DNA of 64,000 bases from Cupriavidus sp. U2 (lineage in GTDB: Bacteria > Pseudomonadota > Gammaproteobacteria > Burkholderiales > Burkholderiaceae): assembly GCF_009663685.2 (NCBI RefSeq), contig NZ_RCOG02000006.1, forward strand, positions 248,001 to 312,000, in the 5' to 3' direction. Both the position numbers and the translations under genes were made by a program. The stretch's first letter is position 1; every line of letters starts with the position of its first letter. This document shows, in pieces, positions 52,697 to 60,100 of the stretch. Under the pieces are notes generated by a model that worked only from the letters and a program-made list of their open reading frames with translations, made no database searches and was not told the origin of the DNA.

Positions 52697-53353
52697 GTGA
52701 CATCCCAGAGCGGGGACCCTGCCGGTACGGGCGACGACGACGCGATGGTGCTGATCGTCGATGACGACGCCATGCTGCGCGCCGGCCTGGGCAATCTGTT
52801 CCGGTCGGTGGGGATGCAGGCGGCGCTGTTCGGCTCGGCAGCCGAGCTGCTGGAATACCGCTTGCCTGATGTGCCGTGCTGCCTGGTGCTCGACGTGCGG
52901 CTGCGCGGACCGAGCGGGCTCGACCTGCAGACCCGCCTCGCGCAGATGGGTGTGCATATCCCGATCATCTTCATGACCGGCTACGGCGATATCGCCATGA
53001 CGGTGACCGCCATGAAGGCGGGCGCCGAGGATTTCATGGCCAAGCCGTTCCGCGACCAGGACCTGCTCGACGCCGTGTCGGCGGCCATCGAGAAGGACCG
53101 GCTGCGTCGCCGGGGCCTGCGCAAGGTGGAGGAGATTCGCGGCAACTACGCCACGCTGACGCCGCGCGAGGCGGAAGTCATGGGCATGGCCGTCTCGGGC
53201 CTGCTGAACAAGCAGATCGCCGGGGAAATCGGCATCAGCGAGGTGACGGTGAAGATCCACCGTGGCCAGGCCATGCGCAAGATGCGCGCCCGCACCTTTG
53301 CCGACCTGGTGCTGATGGCCCAGCAGATCGGCCTCTGCAAGGCCGAGCAGTAG
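52697..53353 (+). CDS. FixJ/NarL-type response regulator (second)
   Basis: A 218-residue two-domain regulator closely related to the one at 30.5 kb. Receiver: acidic VDDDAM, phospho-acceptor Asp66 in LVLDVRLRGPSGLD, FMTGYGD switch, FMAKPF lysine. LuxR-type HTH: LTPREAEVMGMAVSGLLNKQIAGEIGISEVTVKIHRGQAMRKM. The start is uncertain: the GTG at 52697 has a GGAG nine bases upstream, whereas the ATG at 52667 follows directly after a hairpin; both are in frame. It diverges from the isochorismatase-like gene and its operon. With the giant sensor at 38.6-44.1 kb and its receiver it probably forms a phosphorelay. Confidence 0.93.
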   Translation: MTSQSGDPAGTGDDDAMVLIVDDDAMLRAGLGNLFRSVGMQAALFGSAAELLEYRLPDVPCCLVLDVRLRGPSGLDLQTRLAQMGVHIPIIFMTGYGDIAMTVTAMKAGAEDFMAKPFRDQDLLDAVSAAIEKDRLRRRGLRKVEEIRGNYATLTPREAEVMGMAVSGLLNKQIAGEIGISEVTVKIHRGQAMRKMRARTFADLVLMAQQIGLCKAEQ

Positions 53354-53364
53354 GGCAATCTGTC

Positions 53365-53388
53365 GGCAGGCCGGCAGGCCGGTCTGCC
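53365..53388. terminator. Possible bidirectional hairpin between convergent genes
   Basis: GGCAGGCCG (53365-53373) and CGGTCTGCC (53380-53388) pair over nine positions, one of them G-U, across a six-base loop. It lies 11 bp after the regulator stop and 31 bp before the end of the convergent Hsp70-like gene. No T-run follows, so intrinsic termination is uncertain. Confidence 0.4.
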
Positions 53389-53419
53389 AGCGTCCCCGGG
53401 CACGCGCCGGGGATCAGGC

Positions 53420-54673
53420 TCAGCCGAACTTGCGGGCCGCGTCCAGCGCCAGCCCTGAACCGATACCGCCGAACAGGTCGCCTTCCACGCGCCGCGCGCC
53501 GGGCAGCAGCCGCGCCAGTTGCTCGCGCAGCATCGGTACGCTGCTGGAGCCCCCGGTGAACAGGATGGTATCCACCGCATCGGCCGGAACGCCGGCCGTC
53601 TTCAGCATGCCCTTCACGGTGCTGGCCGTCTTGTCGACCAGTTTCGAGATCGACTGGTCGAAATCGTCGCGCGTGACTTCCAGCGTGGTATCGGGCGCGA
53701 TGCGCGCGAGGTCCATGGTGGTGAGCGGCGCCTCGGACAGCGCAATCTTGGCGGCTTCCACCTGGATCGCCAGCCAGTGTCCCGCACGGTCCTTGATCAG
53801 GCGGATCAGGCGGTCCAGCTTCTCGGTTTCGGCGGCATCGCGATAGTTGTCCATCACGATGGCCCAGGCGCGGCGCGTATAGACCAGGTTGATCGTGTGC
53901 CAGCTGGCCAGGTCGAAATACTGGCCCGACGGCATCGCCTTGCCGTTGCGCAACTGGCTGTTCAGGCCCAGCATCGGCATGACGCTGGCCAGGCTCAGTG
54001 CGCGGTCGAAGTCGGTGCCGCCGATGTGCACGCCGCCATTGGCAAGGATGTCCTCGCGGCGGTCGGCCTTCTTCGCGCGTGCCGGCGACAGGCGCACCAG
54101 CGAGAAGTCGGACGTACCGCCGCCGATGTCGGCCACCAGCACCAGTTCCTCGCTGCCGATGCCGGCCTCGTAGTCGAAGGCGGCCGCAATCGGCTCGTAC
54201 TGGAAGGCGATGTCCTTGAAGCCCGCGTCGCGGGCAATCTCCGCCAGCGTGTCTTCGGCAAGCTGGTCGGCGGCGGCATCCTCGTCGATGAAGTGAACGG
54301 GACGTCCCAACACCGCCGCGCTGAACTGGCGGCCGGCAGCGCGCTCGGCGCGGCCCTTCAGTTCGCCGATGAAGTGCGCCAGCAGCTTGCGGAACGGCAT
54401 GGCCTGGCCCATGACCTCGGTGCTGTCGTCCATCATCGACGTGCCCAGCAGGCTCTTGAGCGACCGCATCATGCGGCCTTCGTAGCCGGCCAGGTAGTCA
54501 GCCAGCGCTGCGCGCCCGTAGCTGACGAGCGGATCCTCGGCGTGGAAGAAGATCACCGATGGCAGCGTGGACTTGTCGTCTTCCAGCGGCAGCAGCGTGG
54601 GTGCGCCGGGACGCAACCAGCCGACGGTGGAATTGGACGTGCCGAAGTCGACGCCGCAAGCGTTTGAGATCAT
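53420..54673 (-). CDS. Hsp70-family protein (YegD-like)
   Basis: A 417-residue actin-like ATPase of the Hsp70 family without the usual C-terminal substrate-binding domain, as in E. coli YegD. Phosphate-1 motif: CGVDFGTSNSTVGWL at the N-terminus; phosphate-2: LVADIGGGTSDFSLVRL; adenosine motif: LFTGGSSSVPMLREQL. YegD proteins are predicted chaperones of unknown client. The ATG at 54673 is used because the nucleotide-binding motif starts there; the frame is open upstream to 55096 but that part is not Hsp70-like. It stands alone, without DnaJ or GrpE partners. Confidence 0.9.
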   Translation of the reverse strand: MISNACGVDFGTSNSTVGWLRPGAPTLLPLEDDKSTLPSVIFFHAEDPLVSYGRAALADYLAGYEGRMMRSLKSLLGTSMMDDSTEVMGQAMPFRKLLAHFIGELKGRAERAAGRQFSAAVLGRPVHFIDEDAAADQLAEDTLAEIARDAGFKDIAFQYEPIAAAFDYEAGIGSEELVLVADIGGGTSDFSLVRLSPARAKKADRREDILANGGVHIGGTDFDRALSLASVMPMLGLNSQLRNGKAMPSGQYFDLASWHTINLVYTRRAWAIVMDNYRDAAETEKLDRLIRLIKDRAGHWLAIQVEAAKIALSEAPLTTMDLARIAPDTTLEVTRDDFDQSISKLVDKTASTVKGMLKTAGVPADAVDTILFTGGSSSVPMLREQLARLLPGARRVEGDLFGGIGSGLALDAARKFG

Positions 54674-54956
54674 GGGAATGCAGGGGTTCAGGTACAGCAG
54701 GATGCAGGCGGCGCGCTTGTCCGCTGCCATTTGGCGGAGCGGATCGGGTGCCGTTGCGTGGGGCGCTATTGTAGGGGTTTTCCTGGCATGGATGGAAACC
54801 CACAGCGCGGCATGCCATCGGGGATCACCCCATGCGGGTTTATGCCAACTGTTCTGCACACCGGCGTTGCAGTCTACTGAAGTCGCAGGTTGCAGTGTGA
54901 CTGACCGGTACGACACCACCGGCCAGCCGTTTGGAAAACCGACTGGAGACAATACC

Positions 54957-55070
54957 ATGGTGACCAAGCAGGACGAATCACGCATTTTCCGCGAACTGGT
55001 GGCGCTGGCCACGCTGGAGGCTCTGGGCGGCGCCATTGCACTAGGCTTCGTGTTCAATCTGCTCACATGA
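54957..55070 (+). CDS. 37-residue membrane peptide
   Basis: A short but convincing gene: GGAG lies seven bases before the ATG, and an intrinsic terminator follows 15 bp after the stop. The peptide has a charged N-terminus (MVTKQDESRIFRELVALA) and a hydrophobic helix (TLEALGGAIALGFVFNLLT) long enough to span or insert in a membrane. There is no signal-peptidase site. I do not recognise it. Its isolation between an Hsp70-like gene and a reductase gene, with its own promoter region and terminator, suggests an independently regulated small protein. Confidence 0.6.
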   Translation: MVTKQDESRIFRELVALATLEALGGAIALGFVFNLLT

Positions 55071-55085
55071 CGCGACGCGACGAGG

Positions 55086-55110
55086 GGGGCCGCCACTGAC
55101 GGCCCCTTTT
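55086..55110 (+). terminator. Intrinsic terminator after the 37-residue gene
   Basis: A perfect 7-bp stem, GGGGCCG (55086-55092) with CGGCCCC (55100-55106), encloses a 7-base loop and is followed directly by TTTT. It lies 15 bp after the stop of the small gene and is the clearest intrinsic terminator in the window. Confidence 0.85.
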
Positions 55111-55274
55111 CCGTTTCCGGCCGCGTCCTGCCCCCGCATCCTGGCCGAAGGGCCGGTGCTGGTGATCCATGCGGCCTGATCGGCAGGATCGACGAGCCTC
55201 CGGCAGCCTTGCCGGAACCCCACTAGAATGGCGCATCGCCCGGCAAGGTGCCGGGCCAGACCTGGGAGTCTAGG

Positions 55275-56198
55275 ATGCGTATTCTGGTGGTCGGTGCCGG
55301 CGCGACGGGCGGCTATTTCGGAGCACGGCTGTTGCAGGCCGGGCGTGACGTGACCTTTCTGGTGCGCGCACGGCGGGCTGGGCAACTTGCCGAGCATGGG
55401 CTGCGCGTCAAGAGCCCGCACGGCGATCTGCATATCGCCACGCCCCCGGTTGTTCTCCCGGAGCAGATCGCCGCGCCGTACGACGTGGTGCTGCTGAGCT
55501 GCAAGGCCTATGACCTGGCCGGCGCCATGGATTCGATCACCCCGGCCGTGGGCCCGGACACCGTGATCGTGCCCCTGCTCAACGGCATGCGCCACCTGGA
55601 CCAGCTCGATGCCCGCTTTGGCGCGGCCCGCGTGATGGGCGGCCGCTGCATGATTTCAAGCACGCTCGACGACCAGGGCACCATCCTGCATCTGTCGGCA
55701 TTCCACATCCTGTCGTTTGGCGAGCGCCCGTCGGGCAATAGCCCGCGCGCGCAGGCGCTGGCCGAAGTGTTCGGCAACGCCGGCTTCGACGTGCAACGCA
55801 GCGACGCGATGCTGCAGGACATGTGGGAAAAATGGTTCTTCCTGGCCACGCTGGCGGCTTCCACCTGCCTGATGCGGGCCACCATCGGCGACATCCTTGC
55901 CGCGCCGCGCGGCCGCGAGACCATCGCGGCCCTGCTGGACGAATGCGCCGCCATCGCGGCAGCCAACGGCTATCCGGTGCGCGAGCCGGCGATGCAGCAA
56001 GCCAGGACCACGCTGTTCACGGAAGGCTCGCCGATCACGGCGTCGATGCTGCGCGACGTGGAGCGGGGCGCCGCCATCGAATCCGACCAGATCGTCGGCG
56101 ACCTGCTTGCACGCCGGGGCAGCACCGACGCGCCCACGCTCGCCATGGCACTGACCCACCTGAAGGCGTACGAGGCCCGCCGGGCGCGCGGCGGCTGA
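55275..56198 (+). CDS. Ketopantoate reductase-like (PanE/ApbA family) dehydrogenase
   Basis: A 307-residue 2-dehydropantoate 2-reductase family protein. The Rossmann motif MRILVVGAGATGGYFGARL is at the N-terminus, the VVLLSCKAYDL strand holds the family Lys, and the C-terminal helical domain contains EKWFFLATLAASTCLMRA and ITASMLRDVERGAAIESDQI with the Ser/Glu residues that bind ketopantoate. It would reduce ketopantoate to pantoate with NADPH on the way to coenzyme A, although many bacteria carry several PanE paralogues of unknown specificity. GGGAG lies upstream of the ATG at 55275. It converges with the GGDEF/EAL remnant and has its own upstream region after the terminator. Confidence 0.9.
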   Translation: MRILVVGAGATGGYFGARLLQAGRDVTFLVRARRAGQLAEHGLRVKSPHGDLHIATPPVVLPEQIAAPYDVVLLSCKAYDLAGAMDSITPAVGPDTVIVPLLNGMRHLDQLDARFGAARVMGGRCMISSTLDDQGTILHLSAFHILSFGERPSGNSPRAQALAEVFGNAGFDVQRSDAMLQDMWEKWFFLATLAASTCLMRATIGDILAAPRGRETIAALLDECAAIAAANGYPVREPAMQQARTTLFTEGSPITASMLRDVERGAAIESDQIVGDLLARRGSTDAPTLAMALTHLKAYEARRARGG

Positions 56199-56200
56199 CG

Positions 56201-56556
56201 TCAGGCCCCGCCGCCGTCGATGCTGGCTTCGCTGTTCGCGGTGGCTGTGGCCGTGCGCGCGCGCAGCCAGGCCAGCAGTTCGGCTTCGGGCATCGGACGC
56301 ACCGCCTCCAGGCTGCGCACCCGTGTTCCGCCTTCGGCAAAGATCGGCTGGAGCCACACCTCCAGCGTGTCGTCGGCCAGCGCACGCGGCAGGTCGCGTT
56401 CGATGTCGCGCTGCATCTGCAGGTGCCGGTGCAGGTCGTCGTCGAACACGTACACGCTGTTGCGGCCCGCCCGCTTGGCCGCGTAGAGGGCCGCGTCGGC
56501 GAACAACAGCATGTCGGTATAGGTGCAAACTGGCGCGCGGACGCCGGCATCGGCGC
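56201..56556 (-). pseudogene. Remnant of a GGDEF-EAL c-di-GMP protein
   Basis: The minus-strand frame continues as LSADAGVR..., TDMLLFADAALYAAKRAGRNSVYVFDD, the unmistakable end of a GGDEF domain, then a linker (QMQRDIERDLPRALADD) and the first strand of an EAL domain (LEVWLQPIFAEGGTRVRSLEAV), and then ends within about 30 residues. The GGDEF active site and nearly all of the EAL domain are missing. The open frame has no start of its own: it begins inside the end of the intact EAL gene in another frame. It looks like the scar of a deletion or recombination between two c-di-GMP genes. Confidence 0.8.
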
Positions 56557-58134
56557 TCAGGCTTCGACGGTGGTGCCCGCGTGCTGTTGCCAGAACGCCA
56601 GGAATTCGGCCACCGGCATGGCCTTGCCGAACAGCCAGCCCTGGCCGTACTGCACGCCGCGTTGCCGTAGCGCCACGCGCTGCGCTTCGGTTTCGATGCC
56701 TTCGGCCACCATATCGATGTCCAGCGCACGGGCCATCCCGATGATATGGGGCCCGACCGACTTCGACGGGGCATCGGTCGTCATCGAGCCGACAAAGGCC
56801 TTGTCGATCTTGATACCGTCCACGTCCAGGTCATGCAGATAGGCCAGGCTCGAATAGCCGGTGCCGAAGTCGTCGATCAGGATCGGGTGGCCGGCCTTGC
56901 GGAAGGCCGCGATCATCTCGCGGCAGGCGGTGTCATTGGCAAAGCCGCGCTCGGTCACCTCGATCCAGATCTGCCCGGCGCGCACGCCGGCGCGCGCCAG
57001 TGCCGCACTGATAGCGGGCAGCGTGTCCTGTGCGCGGAAGTCGTCCGGCGAAAGGTTGATCGATACATGCATGGCCGGATCGGCGGCAAGGTGCGGTCCC
57101 AGGTCTGCCAGCACGGCCTCGATCACGCACGTGGTGATGGCATGGATGGCACCGACCGATTCGGCCATCGGAATGAAGCGGTCGGGCAGCGCCACCGAGC
57201 CGTCCGGCATGCGCCAGCGCACCAGCGCCTCGGCGCCGACGCAGCGTCCGTCGTCGAGCGCCATCACGGGCTGGTAGACGGCGAAGAACGCCTTGCGGCG
57301 GATGGCGTCCTGCAGCAGGTACTTGGGGCTGCGCAGGCGCCGGCCCCAGCGCAGCATCAGCCAGGCCGCCAGGGCGCTGACCAGCAGCGCCACGGGCAGG
57401 CCGACGACCAGCAGTTGCCGCCAGGTGCCCGTCATCGCGTCGAGCGGTTCGTAGGCCACCACGGCGAATGGCAGGTGTTGCGACTGCTTGACGTCCAGAT
57501 AGCGGTCCCGCCGCACCTTGCCGTCGAGCTTCCCGGCCCATGCGCGCTGCAGGGTGGCCGTATCGGTGTCGCCCCAGATCGCCACGGCCTTGCCCGAGCG
57601 CGTGTCGATCATGCCAAGGCGAATCTGCGCATCGAGCGGCACGATATCAATAAAGAACTGCGCATCGACCACGGCCACGTGCCGCCCCACGCGAAACTGG
57701 ACGGCCGGCGGCGGCTCCCCGGCGGCATCGATGCGATACAAGGCCCGCAGCGCCGGCAGCGCGGTCCAGTGCGGATTCTGGCCTTCGATGCTACGCAGCG
57801 CCCCCGGCACCGATGACGACGCGCACAGCAGCTGCTCGCCATCGAGAAAGACGATCTGGCGTGCGTAGCGGTGATGGAGGTCGGCCTCGCGCATGGCGTC
57901 CAGATGGGCCTGGGTGCATGGCATGCCGCCAAACTGGTCGGCCTGGCGGGCGGCTTCGACGGCATCGCGCGCCACCGCTTCCACACGCAGCAGCGCGCGT
58001 TCGGTGAAGGCGTCCACACGCTGGCGGAACAGCTGCTCGGCCAGCTCGCGCGATACCCATGTGGTGAGCGCCACCGGGCCGCAGACGCCCAGCGCGATCG
58101 CGCAGAACATGAAGAGCCAGAGGCGCCGGGTCAT
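56557..58134 (-). CDS. Membrane c-di-GMP phosphodiesterase (CSS-motif EAL protein)
   Basis: A 525-residue protein. TM1 (LWLFMFCAIALGVCGPVALTTWV) and TM2 (LLVVGLPVALLVSALAAWLML) enclose a periplasmic CSS-motif domain with the redox Cys in MPCTQAHL and LLCASSS. The cytoplasmic EAL domain has VGAEALVRW, the metal-binding INLSPDDF, IEVTERG, the LIDDFGTGYSSLAYLHDL loop and IKIDKAFVG, all needed for activity. In CSS-type enzymes a periplasmic disulfide, controlled by DsbA/DsbB, keeps the phosphodiesterase low; reduction raises it. It hydrolyses c-di-GMP to pGpG. The start at 58134 places TM1 at the N-terminus; the frame is open to 58461. The GGDEF-EAL remnant follows directly. Confidence 0.93.
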   Translation of the reverse strand: MTRRLWLFMFCAIALGVCGPVALTTWVSRELAEQLFRQRVDAFTERALLRVEAVARDAVEAARQADQFGGMPCTQAHLDAMREADLHHRYARQIVFLDGEQLLCASSSVPGALRSIEGQNPHWTALPALRALYRIDAAGEPPPAVQFRVGRHVAVVDAQFFIDIVPLDAQIRLGMIDTRSGKAVAIWGDTDTATLQRAWAGKLDGKVRRDRYLDVKQSQHLPFAVVAYEPLDAMTGTWRQLLVVGLPVALLVSALAAWLMLRWGRRLRSPKYLLQDAIRRKAFFAVYQPVMALDDGRCVGAEALVRWRMPDGSVALPDRFIPMAESVGAIHAITTCVIEAVLADLGPHLAADPAMHVSINLSPDDFRAQDTLPAISAALARAGVRAGQIWIEVTERGFANDTACREMIAAFRKAGHPILIDDFGTGYSSLAYLHDLDVDGIKIDKAFVGSMTTDAPSKSVGPHIIGMARALDIDMVAEGIETEAQRVALRQRGVQYGQGWLFGKAMPVAEFLAFWQQHAGTTVEA

Positions 58135-58333
58135 TGGGTCAGGGTGGATGGAATGCGAGGCAGCATAGCAGAACGATCTCCATGACATATCTGATATTGC
58201 GCATGCAGCGACTGGCTGTCGGGCTGCCGCGCGTCCGCGTCTGGCGCCAGCTTGACAGGGGTCACGCGCAGCGCGGCCGCGCATTCGACATTTCACGACA
58301 GGACGAACCTTTTCCGGTCCGCGCGCTGCGAAG

Positions 58334-59581
58334 ATGGCCGTATCGCCCATTCGCCCGGAAACCGTGATGGATTCGTCCCTTGATGCCTTGCCCGCGCTGT
58401 GCTCTCCTGGCGTGGCGCGCGCCGCCCATGCCAGCCCCGCAGACCCCATTGCGGCGGTCACGCATCCCGACCCCTATCCCTGGTATCGCCGCCTGGCGCG
58501 CACGCGTGCGTTCCATTACGACGTGTCGCTGAAGCTGTGGGTGGCCGCAAGCGCCGCCGCCGTGGCGGAGGTGCTGGACCATCCCGATGCCCGCGTGCGT
58601 CCGCCTGGGCAGCCGGTGCCGCCTGCGCTGGCCGGCGGGCCGGCGGGGGACCTGTTCGGCCGACTGGTTCGCATGACCGACGGCCCGGCCCACGCTGCCC
58701 TGAAGGCCATCGTGCTGCGCTATCTGGTCGGGCTGGACCTGGGCCTGGTGCGCGTGCGCGCCCATGCGCTGGCAGCGGCGCTGCCGCGCATGACGGGCGA
58801 CGATGCGCACGAAGCCATGCGCTGGATGTTCACCTTGCCCGTGCTGACCGTCGCGGACCTGCTGGGCCTACCGCTCGAACGCGACGCCGATGGCCATGTT
58901 TCCACGCGGGTGGCGGGCTTCGTTTCCACCTTTGCGATGGCGATGTCGCCGCTGGCCACGCCGGCCGAAGTGGAAGCGGGCGCGGCGGCCGCGCAATGGC
59001 TCACGCAATGGACGCATGACTGTACGCCGTCGGCGCCTGCGGGAACGCTGCTGCATGCGCTGTCGCAGGACACCGCGCTGGCGGGCATCGATACCCCGAC
59101 GATGGTCGCCAATGCCGTGGGGCTGATGATCCAGGCGTGCGAGGCCACCGCCGGCCTGATCGGCAACACGCTGGTCCATCTGGGGCGTACCGGCCAGGCC
59201 GCCGGCCCGGACAGTTGCGCCGATGGGCTGGTGGCACACGTGGCCCGCCTGGACCCGCCCGTGCAGAACACGCGGCGCTTCATGGTCGCCGACGCCACGC
59301 TGTGCGGCCAGCCCGTTCGTGCCGGCGATGCGGTGCTGGTGCTGCTGGCCGCCGCCGCGCATGACGCTGCCGGGGAGGTGGCCCCAACGGCGGCGGGCCG
59401 CCCCTGGACATTCGGTGCCGGGCGTCACGGCTGCCCCGGCGATGCGCTGGCCCAGGTACTGGCCGCGTGTACCGTGCAGGCGCTGCTGTCGCGCGGGATA
59501 CAGCCGGCGCGACTGGTGGATCGCGTACGCTATCGACCATCGGTCAACGCCCGGATTCCGCAGTTTGACGTACAACCCTGA
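58334..59581 (+). CDS. Cytochrome P450 with altered ExxR motif
   Basis: A soluble bacterial P450 of 415 residues. The heme loop WTFGAGRHGCPGDAL gives the thiolate Cys367. The I-helix reads MIQACEATAGLIGNT, which lacks the usual AGxxTT acid-alcohol pair but matches a group with CEATAG. The K-helix, normally ExxR, reads HVAR before LDPPVQNTRRF: the Arg is kept but Glu is replaced by His. An in-frame ATG at 58367 is an alternative start. A small ABM-fold protein gene follows 20 bp downstream, so the two probably act together. No ferredoxin or reductase is adjacent; the nearest ferredoxin is at 62.3 kb. The substrate is unknown. Confidence 0.88.
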   Translation: MAVSPIRPETVMDSSLDALPALCSPGVARAAHASPADPIAAVTHPDPYPWYRRLARTRAFHYDVSLKLWVAASAAAVAEVLDHPDARVRPPGQPVPPALAGGPAGDLFGRLVRMTDGPAHAALKAIVLRYLVGLDLGLVRVRAHALAAALPRMTGDDAHEAMRWMFTLPVLTVADLLGLPLERDADGHVSTRVAGFVSTFAMAMSPLATPAEVEAGAAAAQWLTQWTHDCTPSAPAGTLLHALSQDTALAGIDTPTMVANAVGLMIQACEATAGLIGNTLVHLGRTGQAAGPDSCADGLVAHVARLDPPVQNTRRFMVADATLCGQPVRAGDAVLVLLAAAAHDAAGEVAPTAAGRPWTFGAGRHGCPGDALAQVLAACTVQALLSRGIQPARLVDRVRYRPSVNARIPQFDVQP

Positions 59582-59601
59582 ACCATAAGAAGGAGCCCCC
59601 G

Positions 59602-59958
59602 ATGATTGCCGTGATCTTCGAAGTCGAGCCTGCGCCCGGGCGCCAGGACACCTACCTGGACATTGCCGCCCACCTGAAACCGACGCTGGAGGCCATCGAC
59701 GGCTTCATCTCGGTGGAACGCTTCCAGAGCCTGACGAACCCGGGCAAGCTGCTGTCGCTGTCGTTTTTCCGCGATGAGGCAGCCGTACTGGCCTGGCGCA
59801 ATACGCTCGACCACCGCCAGGCGCAGGCGGCCGGGCGCGGCGGCGTGTTCGCAAACTACCGGCTGCGCGTGGCGCAGGTGTTGCGCGACTACGGTCTGCG
59901 AGAACGCGACGAAGCGCCGGCCGATAGCCGCGCCGTGCATGACGCGGGCGGCCGTTGA
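59602..59958 (+). CDS. Antibiotic-biosynthesis-monooxygenase (ABM) fold protein
   Basis: A 118-residue protein of the ferredoxin-like ABM family. Its opening MIAVIFEVEPAPGRQDTYLDIAAHLKPTLEAIDGFISVERFQSL and the block LLSLSFFRDEAAVLAWRN, with the VANYRLRVAQVLRDYG-like end, are typical. AAGGAG precedes the ATG. Family members include quinone-forming monooxygenases, heme-degrading enzymes and simple ligand-binding proteins; no heme-binding His/Asn set of IsdG type is obvious. It lies 20 bp after the P450 gene on the same strand, so it may process or bind the P450 product. Confidence 0.88.
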   Translation: MIAVIFEVEPAPGRQDTYLDIAAHLKPTLEAIDGFISVERFQSLTNPGKLLSLSFFRDEAAVLAWRNTLDHRQAQAAGRGGVFANYRLRVAQVLRDYGLRERDEAPADSRAVHDAGGR

Positions 59959-60100
59959 CTGCTGCTTGACGGATTGACCGCATCCGGGCGGTCTCCGACG
60001 CGCCGGTTCATGACAATCTGACATATTCGTCCCGTAGACTCGTGCATCATCGCAGCGGAGGTCTGACCACGCAGCAGCGGAAACGAAAGGGCGATGCGGC

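Noticed and set aside
60012..60034. A second Pho box before the PHB-depolymerase-like gene
   Set aside because: Two TGTCA-like halves are present on the minus strand but their period is 8, not 11, and the orientation is wrong for the gene.
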